Assembly: GCA_964459325.1 (NCBI GenBank)
Contig: CAYWKU010000007.1
Location: 89,504 to 153,503 of the forward strand
From: CAYWKU01 sp964459325
GTDB lineage: Bacteria; RBG-13-61-14; CAYWKU01
Direction: 5' to 3'
DNA: 64,000 nucleotides
Notes under the pieces: model-generated
What the model saw: the letters and a program-made list of their open reading frames with translations, nothing else
Databases searched by the model: none
Told to the model about the DNA's origin: nothing
Translations under genes and position numbers: made by a program
Part shown: positions 25,845 to 34,805 of the stretch, one piece after another
Position numbering within the stretch: position 1 is the stretch's first letter
Layout of the letters: each line of letters opens with the position of its first letter

Positions 25845-27251
25845 TCACAGCCTCAGTATCTTCAGCCCCGCGCGCGCCTGCCTGATAACTTCCCCCGGAC
25901 TACGGATGGTTTTCAGCCTGCGCAGGATATATGCGGGGTTGCGATAAAAGCTTCGATACGCTCCCAGGGTAAGCTCTATCAACTCCTCCCGGGACAGGTT
26001 CTCCTCCCAAACCGGCGCCTGAAAATCCTCTCGCGGATTGAGGGCGAACTCCAGCCACGGGTCGCCGTTCCACAAACCCTTCTCCTTGCCCATCCGGTAA
26101 AGGTCGGTACCCGGAAACGGCATAAGCAGCGAAAAATGCACGTAATCCGGCTTGAGCTCCCGAGCCAGCCGTACCGAGCGGCGCACGGTGTCGGAGGTTT
26201 CTCCCGGTGAGCCCACCAGGAAGTACGCCAGAGTGCGTATCCCGGCCTTCCGGGCGTTCTCAAAGCCGGCGCGGGCGTCGTCCACTGTTATTCCTTTCCG
26301 GAGGGTTTTCAATATTTCCGGGTCGCCGGACTCGACGCCCAGGTGTACCCGGTCGCAACCTGCCCTTTTTAGTGCTTCTGCCAACTTGATGTCGAGGTCG
26401 GTGACCCGAAGCCTTACGTCGAAAGTCACTTTCAACCCGCGCGACAATATAAGCTCGGCGATTTGCATGGCCCGCTCGCGGTCGGTGGCGAAATTGTCGT
26501 CGTAGAAAAGTATCTCCCGGATGCCAAGCCGCAGGCATCGCTCCATCTCATCCACCACGCTCTCCGGCGAGCGTGCCCTGAATTTCCTCCCCAAATGAGG
26601 CCGGTCGCAGAAAAGGCAGTTGTAGGGGCAGCCACGGCTGGACATCATGGTGGTAACCGGGTTGGCGCGGGCCAGCACCGAGGTGTAAACCCGAACATCG
26701 GTAAGTTCTCTTGCCGGGAACCGTAGCTCGTTGAGGTCTTCAATAAAGGACGGCGGAGGCCCTCTGTGTATCTCGCCATCCGCACTCCATACCGCCCCGG
26801 AAGCCTCATCGGGCCCGACATTATTCCGAAGACAATCCACGAGTGCCGGAAGGGCCCTTTCGCCCTCTCCCGTAATCACGTAATCAACTTCCGGCAAAAA
26901 TGCGGTTTCTTCCGGGTAGATGTGGGGGTGTGGCCCGCCCAGCACTGTCACCGCTCCGGCTTCTTTAGCCATCTCGCAGACCACCAACACGTCCGGCATG
27001 GTGAAGCTGAGCGCGGTAACTCCCACGACATCGGGCGCGAAGGATGAGATTTTTTTCCGAATGGTCGCGTCGTCCAGGCCGGGCGCCTGGGCATCCAATA
27101 TTGCAACCTCGTCCCGCCCGAGCCGCTCGAGTTCACCGGCCAGGTAAAGCAGGCCTAGCGGCGGATTCGCTCCCCGACCCGATTCGACCTTCTCGGGAAG
27201 AATGGACGGTATCATGCGCCCGGAGGGCGGATGTAGGAGAAGAACTTTCAC
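25845..27251 (-). CDS. B12-binding-domain radical SAM protein
   Basis: The 468-residue protein has a Rossmann-like N-terminal domain of the cobalamin-binding type (KVLLLHPPSGRM to ~residue 150, no DxHxxG motif, as is common in this class) and a radical SAM core with RGCPYNCLFC (Cys208, 212, 215). It ends in a helical tail with SFYRNPAYILRRL. Class B radical SAM enzymes methylate unactivated carbons or catalyse ring and C-C chemistry on lipids, cofactors and sugars. GTG 27251 is taken as start because it overlaps the upstream GT2 stop by four bases. A paralogue is at 47197-48585. Confidence 0.88.
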   Translation of the reverse strand: MKVLLLHPPSGRMIPSILPEKVESGRGANPPLGLLYLAGELERLGRDEVAILDAQAPGLDDATIRKKISSFAPDVVGVTALSFTMPDVLVVCEMAKEAGAVTVLGGPHPHIYPEETAFLPEVDYVITGEGERALPALVDCLRNNVGPDEASGAVWSADGEIHRGPPPSFIEDLNELRFPARELTDVRVYTSVLARANPVTTMMSSRGCPYNCLFCDRPHLGRKFRARSPESVVDEMERCLRLGIREILFYDDNFATDRERAMQIAELILSRGLKVTFDVRLRVTDLDIKLAEALKRAGCDRVHLGVESGDPEILKTLRKGITVDDARAGFENARKAGIRTLAYFLVGSPGETSDTVRRSVRLARELKPDYVHFSLLMPFPGTDLYRMGKEKGLWNGDPWLEFALNPREDFQAPVWEENLSREELIELTLGAYRSFYRNPAYILRRLKTIRSPGEVIRQARAGLKILRL

Positions 27252-28105
27252 GGCTTGTAACGCTTGCCGATAAGGTCGGCCACCACGCCGATGGCCAGCA
27301 CCTGCAGGGCCGCCACCACCAGCCCTATGAATCCGACGCCCCAGCCTATGGCTCCAAGGTAGTGCCATGCTAAACCTACCGGTACGGCGGCGATAATGAG
27401 GATTACCGCCGCCGGCAGAAACACCCGCAGCGGGTTGAAGTAAACCAGCGTCCTTATTATCAAAACCAGCATGTTAAGAGTATCGTGGAAGGGGCGGAAC
27501 TTGCTCCAGCCCTTGCGCTTGCGGTAGTTGATGGGAAGATACTCCACGTGAAACCCCTCGGATAGAAAAACCAGGGTGATGGTGGAGGTGAAAGAAAATC
27601 CCGACGGAAACAGGTTGATATATTTGAGCGCCAAATCGCGGCGGAAAATCCTCAACCCCGAGTTAAGGTCGGGAATGTGAGTCTCACCCAGGTAATTCGC
27701 CATCCCGCCGATGGTTTTCTTAACCGCCCTTCGCAGCCACGATTCCTCCACGTGACGTCCCGTTCGCGCTCCAACCACCATGTCCGCCTCCCGGCTCATT
27801 TCGACCAGCTTCGGTATGGAGCCTTCGGGGTAGGAAGCGTCGGCGTCTATTATCAGCACCCGGTCGTAAGCGGCGCTCCTTACGCCAGTTTTCAACGCCG
27901 CCCCGTAGCCCTGGTTGTGGCCGTGGGAAATTACCCGCACTCCATCGGCGGTCGCGGCCACCGAGGCGGTGTCGTCGGTGGAGCCGTCGTCCACAACAAG
28001 AATCTCGTGCTCAATGCCGCCGAGGGCGGAATTTATCTCCTCCAGCACACCGACGATGCCGGAGGTTTCGTTGTATGCGGGCACTATGACGCTTACGCCT
28101 TCCAT
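27248..28105 (-). CDS. Polyprenyl-phosphate-sugar synthase-like GT2 with two C-terminal helices
   Basis: The 285-residue protein resembles dolichyl-phosphate mannose/glucose synthases: VSVIVPAYNE, ILVVDDGSTDDT, LIIDADASYPE, then DLNSGLRIFRR, followed by two transmembrane helices (~220-280). It would load a sugar onto a polyprenyl phosphate for use by membrane GT-C enzymes such as the one encoded just upstream. ATG 28105 follows GGAGG and begins at the family N-terminus. The C-terminal NPLRVFLP region closely resembles APMRVFLP in the GT2 at 46292-47221, marking them as paralogues. Confidence 0.87.
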   Translation of the reverse strand: MEGVSVIVPAYNETSGIVGVLEEINSALGGIEHEILVVDDGSTDDTASVAATADGVRVISHGHNQGYGAALKTGVRSAAYDRVLIIDADASYPEGSIPKLVEMSREADMVVGARTGRHVEESWLRRAVKKTIGGMANYLGETHIPDLNSGLRIFRRDLALKYINLFPSGFSFTSTITLVFLSEGFHVEYLPINYRKRKGWSKFRPFHDTLNMLVLIIRTLVYFNPLRVFLPAAVILIIAAVPVGLAWHYLGAIGWGVGFIGLVVAALQVLAIGVVADLIGKRYKP

Positions 28106-28106
28106 T

Positions 28107-29963
28107 CTATTTGCCTCCGGGGAGCTCGAAACGCGGGTTCTGCCAGAAAAACCGGTCATGGCCCGGGTATTTACGCGGCCCGACCTTAAAGGTTACCGTA
28201 GCCTTATTGAAAGATGCCGGAAGTTTTATCGTTATGGGCGTCGGATGGCAAACCCCTTCACCCGGCACGGCTTCCCCCCGGAAGGTCTCCGACCATTTCC
28301 CGGAAGAAAGGTTTACTGAAAAATCAACGCCGTCCGAAAGTGAAGGGTCGCATGACGAAGGCGCGAGCCGGGCGGCGGTTTTAAATGCCCTTTTGCCGTC
28401 CACGTGCATATCGGGGAAGCGGATGACCGACTCGGCTTTCTTCCTCGAATGATGAAGAATGCCGAACTCCGCCTCGCCGCCGAAATTTATAATCTCTGCG
28501 GTCGGGTTTTCCCACCGGCGGGTGGATTCCGGCGGCAGCTCGGCTTCATTCAGCATGTTCGCCAGAGGCATTGTTTTCGGAGGCCCGCCCCGTAACCACA
28601 CCTCCGTGCCGTGCAACCGGTAGGCCGGAAACAGATTTTCGCCGCCGCTTCGCTTATTTATGGCGTCCTTAACGTAACCTACCTCCGGGTGGGATGTATC
28701 GAGTATGAATGCGCAAACATTCTCCGAATCTATAAATTCCCCCGGCGGCGGCTCGTTGGCCCCGACCGGGTGGAAGGTCTCGATGCCGTCGTAGTAGCGC
28801 AGGTATCCCACCGCTGCCGAGTTATAGGCTTTGCAATCGTCCTCTATCCTTTCGGAGACCATACGGGTAAGATTATAAAAGAAGGGGCTGCGCTTTTGCA
28901 TGAAGCGGGCGTCGCTCCAGGCATAATAAGCGACAATAACAAGAATCAGCGCCCGGATGGCGTTTTTGCGGTACTCGTCCAGTACCGGCAGTCCCATCAG
29001 TATCGCGACGGGCGGGGCGAAGTAAAGCGCCGCCAGCGGATGAGTTTTTACCAGTTGCGGCGCAAGTATCAGGAAAAACAGCGGAATCAGCGCGTAAGCA
29101 ATGAGCGCCGACGCGCTTTTCGGCGCCGCCCGCCAGGCCGCCGGGAGCCTGTGGACTCCCACGAAGACCAGCACCCATCCCGGACCGACTCCCACGAAGA
29201 TGTTCGACAGAAAATCCAGCCACCCGCCCGGTTTCATGAAAGCCGCCGGGTCGCTGCGGGTTGCCGCGTGGCCCAGCACCGGTATGACCCCCACCACCGA
29301 CTTCTGCCATATGAACACGGCGGCAAGGGTTGCGGCGGCGGCAATGCCCGGCAGGAGGATGAACTTGAGGCTCCGCAGCTTCCTTTCTTCAAAAATCCCC
29401 GCCACCAGAACGGCGGGCAGGGCAAGGTATACCGTCCATTCGTACAACCCGCCGAGGGCTGCGGCGACTGTCATAATCGCCACTCCCTTCCGTGTAACCC
29501 GGCGGGTATAGCCGTAAATCAACAGCGAGATGAAAAAGAGCGCCCCCGGCTCGTAATTGGTGGTACGCCCCGCCGTTACCGCCATGGTCATCATGGCGAA
29601 GAATATCCCCGCCGGAAACGCCGCCCGCCGCGTGCCCGCTCTCACAAGTGCGCCCCATAGCAGCAGAGCCGTCCCAGCCCCGAAAAGGGCGCTTACCAGT
29701 CGCGAAACCCATTCGTGAACGCCGAAAACCGAGTATAGGAAGGCATATACCAACTGAAGCAGTGGCGGATGAGCGGCGTGGTAGAGAAATTCACCCCTGA
29801 AAAACCCGAAGCCGGATATGCCGCGGGTTACACCGAGGCCGTAAAAAAAATGAGACAGCGCCAGGGACTCCTGGAAAGCGCTGTCCAGCGGCAACACGAA
29901 CGGGCCGGTCACATTCCACAGTCTCAACAGCAGGCAGACCCCGGTAATCAGGAAGGCGCTCAA
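28107..29963 (-). CDS. GT-C (family 39/83-like) membrane glycosyltransferase with C-terminal sugar-binding-like domain
   Basis: The 618-residue protein has about ten transmembrane helices with the ArnT/PMT pattern in the first loop (PLDSAFQES) and an AHPPLLQL motif before helix 3. It should transfer a sugar from a polyprenyl-phosphate donor outside the membrane. The last ~180 residues are soluble and beta-rich. Residues from about DGVDFSV through TPITIKLP to HDRFFWQNPRFEL follow the pattern of NPCBM-type carbohydrate-binding modules (my inference). Start is TTG 29963, because an in-frame stop lies 24 bases upstream. The upstream epimerase ends 24 bases before. Confidence 0.8.
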   Translation of the reverse strand: MSAFLITGVCLLLRLWNVTGPFVLPLDSAFQESLALSHFFYGLGVTRGISGFGFFRGEFLYHAAHPPLLQLVYAFLYSVFGVHEWVSRLVSALFGAGTALLLWGALVRAGTRRAAFPAGIFFAMMTMAVTAGRTTNYEPGALFFISLLIYGYTRRVTRKGVAIMTVAAALGGLYEWTVYLALPAVLVAGIFEERKLRSLKFILLPGIAAAATLAAVFIWQKSVVGVIPVLGHAATRSDPAAFMKPGGWLDFLSNIFVGVGPGWVLVFVGVHRLPAAWRAAPKSASALIAYALIPLFFLILAPQLVKTHPLAALYFAPPVAILMGLPVLDEYRKNAIRALILVIVAYYAWSDARFMQKRSPFFYNLTRMVSERIEDDCKAYNSAAVGYLRYYDGIETFHPVGANEPPPGEFIDSENVCAFILDTSHPEVGYVKDAINKRSGGENLFPAYRLHGTEVWLRGGPPKTMPLANMLNEAELPPESTRRWENPTAEIINFGGEAEFGILHHSRKKAESVIRFPDMHVDGKRAFKTAARLAPSSCDPSLSDGVDFSVNLSSGKWSETFRGEAVPGEGVCHPTPITIKLPASFNKATVTFKVGPRKYPGHDRFFWQNPRFELPGGK

Positions 29964-29987
29964 TATAAGGTCGCGGGCGCTCGTTTC

Positions 29988-30905
29988 TCAATCCTCCTCG
30001 AAATATTCCTTCAGGCCTTCTTTCAAGGGTATCGTGGGCTCCCAGTCCAACTCGTTTTTCGCGCGGGTACAATCCAGTACGTTTTCTTTAACGTCCACAG
30101 GTCGGGAAGGTTGATAATCAACCCGAGCCCGTATCCCCGAAACCTCCTCCAACAGTCCCACCAGCCTTATCAATGAGGTTCCTTCACCGGCGCCGATGTT
30201 GTAAATCGTCGAGGGCGGGGTGTCGATTATGACTTGCGCGTAAGCCCTTGCCACGTCGATAACGTGAATGTAGTCCCGTGTAATTTCCCCGTCCCCCCAT
30301 ATTGTGATGGTGTCCCCGCTATTTATGGCCTGTGCGAAGGCGCTTGCGGCTCCCAGCCCCTTACTTGGGTCTTGCCTTATGCCGTAAGGGTTTGAAGCGC
30401 GGAGGGCCACCCATTTAAGACCGTAAAGCTGCCCGCAAAGGGCTAGGTATTTTTCGACAGCCAGTTTATGCATCCCATACGAGCAGACCGGCTCGGTGGG
30501 ATGATTTTCGACAATAGGCAATTTTCGCGCCGGGCCGTAGACCGTGCCTCCGCTGGAAGCATAGATTACTTTCTCAACACCCGCCTCGACGGCGGTCTTA
30601 AGCATGTTCACCGTTCCGGCCAGGTTGGTTTGAATGTCGGATACCGGGTCGATGTTGGATGTGGCGGGTATAGTCGAGCATGCCAGATGAACGGCGACGT
30701 CCATGCTTTTGAGGGCGCGAACCATATCGGCGGGGGAAGTGAAATCCCCTTCCATTATCTCGACTTTGCCTTTCAGATGCTCAATGCGCCACGGGTCGGC
30801 GTCCGGAAGGTCGAGTATCCGCACCTTCACTCCTTCTTCCACCAGAATATCGGCCAGGTGAGAGCCGATAAAACCATATCCCCCCAAAATAAGAACGGAA
30901 GTCAT
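29988..30905 (-). CDS. UDP-glucose 4-epimerase-like nucleotide-sugar epimerase
   Basis: The 305-residue extended SDR shows LGGYGFIGSHL (Gly-rich NAD site), the catalytic YGMHK, and the SNPYGIRQ and DYIHVIDVARAY segments typical of GalE/WbpP-type enzymes. It supplies a nucleotide sugar, such as UDP-galactose or a uronic acid, for the surrounding transferases. Its ATG overlaps the preceding GT4 stop codon by one base (TAATG). Confidence 0.88.
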   Translation of the reverse strand: MTSVLILGGYGFIGSHLADILVEEGVKVRILDLPDADPWRIEHLKGKVEIMEGDFTSPADMVRALKSMDVAVHLACSTIPATSNIDPVSDIQTNLAGTVNMLKTAVEAGVEKVIYASSGGTVYGPARKLPIVENHPTEPVCSYGMHKLAVEKYLALCGQLYGLKWVALRASNPYGIRQDPSKGLGAASAFAQAINSGDTITIWGDGEITRDYIHVIDVARAYAQVIIDTPPSTIYNIGAGEGTSLIRLVGLLEEVSGIRARVDYQPSRPVDVKENVLDCTRAKNELDWEPTIPLKEGLKEYFEED

Positions 30906-32173
30906 TAAATCCTCCGATAAATACTTTCCATCTCGCTCGCGTGCTCTTCCATGCCGGGGACATGCATGGCACCAGGCTCCGGGGTTCCGCCGGTCAGCAG
31001 CTTTCGGAGCAGGTTGCTCAACGCTTCGGGGTCTCTTCTAGGGTAATAAAGACCCGCTTCTCCCGCGACTTCCTTTATTCCGGGCACGTCGGAAGCCACA
31101 AGCGCGGTTCGGGTCTCGAGCGCGTACAGAAGCACCAGCGGGGAGTTTTCTGCCCACAGGCTGGGCGCCGCCAGTATGTCGGTGTTTTCGTATATTCGGG
31201 CTATTTGTGTGGGGTCGAAGGTTTCCCGGTAATTCAGGGCATCGCCCAGAATTGACTTTACCTTGTCCAGGTACGCTTTTTCTTCTTCCGAACCTGTTGC
31301 GGCATACACGTTTAGCTCCCAGTTGCTCAAATCTTTCAATGCGCTCAATGCCTCGGCCAGAACGTGCAGTCCCTTGTGCCGCCTGAACTGGCCGATGAAG
31401 GTTATGCGAACCTTGTCGGAGGAACGTCGCTCAAAGCCCGAAAAAAGCGTTTTATCTATGCCGAAGGGCAGCTTTACGCCTTTCGGCCCCCATTTCGTGT
31501 ACGGCCCGGCAAGGGCTCGGGTGGGAAATATAAGCCGGTCGGCCCGTTGAAGCACGCTCCGAAGATATTCAAGACGGTTTCGCATCCGCTTCAGCCCCGG
31601 GGATTTCAACTTCTCCACCCTCTTTTCGGGTGGAAGCATCCTCAAGAAGGGTCGCTTCCAGCGCGAAATCCCTGCATAAGGGTCTTCGCCCGCAAAGCAC
31701 GAAGCGCAGCGTATCCCGGCCATCGGCCCCGGGCATTCTTCGCCTTCCGGCGTGAATAATTGGCCCCATGCGCACATGTAGTGAAAGTCGGTGACGGTTA
31801 CCACGGTTTTCGCCCCGGCGGATTCGGCAACCGGAAGCATTCCGGCACTCAAACCTCCCAGCAGGTAAGTGAAATGCGCCACCTCCGGCTCGAATCTGTT
31901 CACAACCTCCGCAAATCCCTCGTCAATCGTCGGGTTGCGGTAATGATGTTCGTAGTCGTTGTGGACGGAATAGGTGTTTCTGATTGTATGCACGGTCACA
32001 TCGCCGTCGTAACGGGTGGATATTTCAAACTCCTTTCCCGGAGAATCCGTCCGGGTAAAGATTTCCACTTCATGACCCCTTTTCGCCAACGCTCCCGCCA
32101 GCCAGCGCGTATAAGTTTCTGTTCCCCCGAACTTTTCGGGCGGGTAACCGTGTACGGCGAGCATTACCTTCAA
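30905..32173 (-). CDS. Family 4 glycosyltransferase
   Basis: The 422-residue GT-B enzyme has an N-terminal acceptor domain with HGYPPEKFGGTETYTRWLAGAL (parts of the glycine-rich loop) and a C-terminal donor domain with IGQFRRHKGLHVLAEAL and ENSPLVLLYALETRTALVASD, including the family Glu residues that hold the nucleotide. A Cys-rich insert (CASCFAGEDPYAG, near residue 160) is seen in several GT4 enzymes of surface-glycan clusters. It overlaps both neighbours by one to four bases. Confidence 0.88.
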   Translation of the reverse strand: MKVMLAVHGYPPEKFGGTETYTRWLAGALAKRGHEVEIFTRTDSPGKEFEISTRYDGDVTVHTIRNTYSVHNDYEHHYRNPTIDEGFAEVVNRFEPEVAHFTYLLGGLSAGMLPVAESAGAKTVVTVTDFHYMCAWGQLFTPEGEECPGPMAGIRCASCFAGEDPYAGISRWKRPFLRMLPPEKRVEKLKSPGLKRMRNRLEYLRSVLQRADRLIFPTRALAGPYTKWGPKGVKLPFGIDKTLFSGFERRSSDKVRITFIGQFRRHKGLHVLAEALSALKDLSNWELNVYAATGSEEEKAYLDKVKSILGDALNYRETFDPTQIARIYENTDILAAPSLWAENSPLVLLYALETRTALVASDVPGIKEVAGEAGLYYPRRDPEALSNLLRKLLTGGTPEPGAMHVPGMEEHASEMESIYRRI

Positions 32174-33768
32174 CGCCGACCTCCCCGCGATGCTTCGAGC
32201 GCCTTACGGGCCTGCATGATGGCTCTTCGTATTTGCGCATCGGGCGGGCTCAACCTGGAAGCCTCCTTGAAATTATCCAGCGCCTTTACGAATCTCCCCA
32301 TCTTCAAATGTGCCAACCCCGCGTTTTCAAGCGGCTCCGCCCATCCCTGCCTGAGCTCGGAGGCTTTGAGGAAATAAAAAGCAGCGCCCCGGTAATCCTT
32401 GAAGCGGAAATGCAGCTTGCCGAGCGCATTGAAAGCGTTGGCCTGCTCGTAATCGGTAGGAGCGCCTATCTCTACCGCCCGGTTAAGGTGAGGCCAGGCG
32501 GAAACGTATCGCAGCTCGTCCTTGTACGCCAGGCCCAGGTCGTATCGGGCGCGGAACTTATCCGGCGATACCCGGACGCTTCGGCGGTGAACGGTTATCT
32601 TTGACGACCAGGTGGAAGCCACTTCGACGGCAGCCATGAGAAAAAGAGAGCATACCACGACAACTAAGGCAGGCGCCGCCTTTCGCTTGAAGGATGACGC
32701 CTCATTCCCGAAAAGCTCCCCCCCACCGAAAGCGATTATGCCCACTAACCCGACGGCGGGCATGTAAACCCTGTGCAAAAACGCAAGGTCCATGAGGGGA
32801 ATTACGCCGGATTCCGGCCCGAGAGCCACCGGCATCCATATCATCAGAAACAGGGCCGGGCGGTTTTTGCGCAGCTTGTACGTCAAAATCCCCCAAACCG
32901 CTATTAACCCAACGCCCGAGATAATTACTTTCGCATCGAGCAGGCTTGTCCTCAGCACGGGATTCTGCTCAAGGGCCAAGCCCGTCGGCCACAGGAATTT
33001 TGCGATGTATCCCGGTATGACTGTCAATTGGGTAAGGAAATACTCGTAAGCGCCGGGCAACTCCGATGAAGGGCCGAGGTACACCAGATGCCCCGAGCGC
33101 AAGACGGCGTAAATTACGAAAATTCCTCCCGCCGGAAGAACGGCTTTTATTCTTTCCCGTCCCTTCCCGTACAGAAAAGCGAGCACACATACCATTATCG
33201 GCGCCACCGCGCCGCTTTCCTTGCTCAATAGAGCGCCTACGCAAGCCAGCATCGAAATCCATAAGTACAGGTTCCTCCCCTTCCGGAGGTGCTCCAGGTA
33301 TGCCAGCGCAGCTCCCACCGTGAACATGGTGGCCAGCACCGCCGACCGGGCGGATATGTAAAACACTGAAAAGTTGATAAGCGGATTGAGGCAGAAAATC
33401 GCACTCGCCGCCAGCGCGATTGCATCCGGGTTTTCGCGTTCGGCGAAAAGCGCCCTTACCAAGAGGAAAACCAGCAGCGAGGTTATCACGTGAAGCACGC
33501 CGTTTACCGCCTCGAAAGCCGGCGCATCGAAACCCGCGGCCTGAACGTTGGACCAGTTAAGAAGAACGGTTATCGCCCGGAAAGGACTTTGCAAAATAAC
33601 GGAAACCGGAGAGCCCACCAGCGCGGCGTTTTCGAGTATGGAAGGGTGGTCGTCCAGCACGAAAACGCCGCCCGATGCCAGGTGCACTATAAGGCCCGCA
33701 ACCAGGGCGGCCAAAAGCGCGAGGTATGCAAATTTATCCCGAGGCGTCCTCACCGGCGCTTCCCGCAC
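32170..33768 (-). CDS. TPR-containing GT-C-like membrane protein (TMTC-like)
   Basis: The 532-residue protein has ten or so membrane helices followed by about three tetratricopeptide repeats (~residues 400-520, for example EQANAFNALGKLHFRFKDYRGAAFYFLKA, given as its core). This order matches the TMTC/O-mannosyltransferase-like family. An acidic FVLDDHPSIL motif in the first loop is where donor binding would occur. It is probably a lipid-donor glycosyltransferase, with the repeats recruiting a partner. The GTG start overlaps the end of the DUF2304 gene by 35 bases. Confidence 0.75.
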   Translation of the reverse strand: MREAPVRTPRDKFAYLALLAALVAGLIVHLASGGVFVLDDHPSILENAALVGSPVSVILQSPFRAITVLLNWSNVQAAGFDAPAFEAVNGVLHVITSLLVFLLVRALFAERENPDAIALAASAIFCLNPLINFSVFYISARSAVLATMFTVGAALAYLEHLRKGRNLYLWISMLACVGALLSKESGAVAPIMVCVLAFLYGKGRERIKAVLPAGGIFVIYAVLRSGHLVYLGPSSELPGAYEYFLTQLTVIPGYIAKFLWPTGLALEQNPVLRTSLLDAKVIISGVGLIAVWGILTYKLRKNRPALFLMIWMPVALGPESGVIPLMDLAFLHRVYMPAVGLVGIIAFGGGELFGNEASSFKRKAAPALVVVVCSLFLMAAVEVASTWSSKITVHRRSVRVSPDKFRARYDLGLAYKDELRYVSAWPHLNRAVEIGAPTDYEQANAFNALGKLHFRFKDYRGAAFYFLKASELRQGWAEPLENAGLAHLKMGRFVKALDNFKEASRLSPPDAQIRRAIMQARKALEASRGGRR

Positions 33769-34099
33769 TTTTTTCGGCTTCCAATATGGCGATTGTCTGT
33801 GACAGGGATTTTACCTGGTCGGTCATCCGGGACATCCGCACCGAGAAGTGAATGTTAATTAACGCGAGGAACAACAGGGCAAACAGAAAAACGGTGGTGG
33901 AACTGGAGACCGCGCCTATCAGGTGAGTCAGCCAGACCTGAAGGTCGTACCATGCGGCCAGCACAATTACGCCCGCTCCCACCGCCAGCCACAGTATGCT
34001 GAACTCCTCCTTCAGCTTCCTCCGGCGCACCAGCTCGACAATAGCCACCAGCAGCATCACTGCTACCGCCAGCGCAAATATCCTTTGTCTGGGCGTCAT
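33734..34099 (-). CDS. DUF2304 small membrane protein
   Basis: The 121-residue protein has two to three transmembrane helices (from ~residue 5 and ~30-75), a KEEFSILW motif characteristic of DUF2304, and a C-terminal coiled coil (MTDQVKSLSQTIAILEAEK). DUF2304 proteins are almost always encoded beside a GT2 enzyme, as here, and are thought to anchor or regulate it. ATG 34099 follows AAGGAGGTGGAAT, a strong ribosome site. It is followed by a 35-base overlap with the TPR protein gene. Confidence 0.8.
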   Translation of the reverse strand: MTPRQRIFALAVAVMLLVAIVELVRRRKLKEEFSILWLAVGAGVIVLAAWYDLQVWLTHLIGAVSSSTTVFLFALLFLALINIHFSVRMSRMTDQVKSLSQTIAILEAEKSAGSAGEDASG

Positions 34100-34112
34100 A
34101 TTCCACCTCCTT

Positions 34113-34805
34113 CTATTCCGGACGCCTGATGATAACAACCAGCACCGACAGGCTCATTTTAATTACGTAGTATAAAGGTACCAGCCCCGAGTGCATCCGC
34201 TTTCCCGGCGGCGGAGGTTTCATGTTCACCCCCACTTCCCCTATTCGGAACTTTTCCCTCAACATCATCACCAGTACGTCGGCGTCGGGAAAATCCTCCG
34301 GGTAAGCCCCCGATGCCAGCCGTTTCAGGGCCTTTCTGTTGATGGCCTGGAAGCCGGTGGTGGGGTCTGTGATTTTCTTGCGGGTGAGAATTCTGATAAG
34401 GGTTGAAAAAAAACGCATCCCCGCTCTCCTGAGCAGGCCCGGCTTCCACTGCGAGTTCCCGAGAAACCGGCTGCCCATGCAAATGTCGCATTCCCCACCG
34501 GTCACCGGGCGAAGCAGCGACGGAATGTCGTCCGGGTCGTGCTGGCCGTCGGCATCGAGCTGCACCACCGCGTCGAAACCCTTTTCGAGGGCGTATATGT
34601 AACCGGTATGAATTGCGCCCCCGTATCCTATGTTGGCGGGCAGCCTTAGCACTTTAGCCCCGGCCATTTCTGCTACCCGTGTCGTGGCGTCTTCCGAGCC
34701 GTCGTCAACCACAACCACCTCGTCGGCGTGTTTCGCGGCTCCGCGCACCACTTCGCCCACCCTGTCGGCTTCGTTTCGGGCCGGGATAAGCGCCATGACC
34801 TTCAT
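34113..34805 (-). CDS. Dolichyl-phosphate-sugar synthase-like GT2 (DUF2304 partner)
   Basis: The 230-residue protein shows VMALIPARNE, VVVVDDGSEDAT, QLDADGQHDP, MGSRFLG and TDPTTGFQAINR, the complete motif set of the DPM/DPG synthase branch, but only a marginal hydrophobic C-terminus. Membrane association may rely on the DUF2304 protein encoded 13 bases downstream. It overlaps the preceding GT4 stop by four bases. Confidence 0.88.
   Translation of the reverse strand: MKVMALIPARNEADRVGEVVRGAAKHADEVVVVDDGSEDATTRVAEMAGAKVLRLPANIGYGGAIHTGYIYALEKGFDAVVQLDADGQHDPDDIPSLLRPVTGGECDICMGSRFLGNSQWKPGLLRRAGMRFFSTLIRILTRKKITDPTTGFQAINRKALKRLASGAYPEDFPDADVLVMMLREKFRIGEVGVNMKPPPPGKRMHSGLVPLYYVIKMSLSVLVVIIRRPE

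Noticed and set aside
28611..29660. 349-codon plus-strand frame
   Set aside because: It is antisense to the GT-C gene at 28107-29963; Arg/His/Gln-rich shadow translation.
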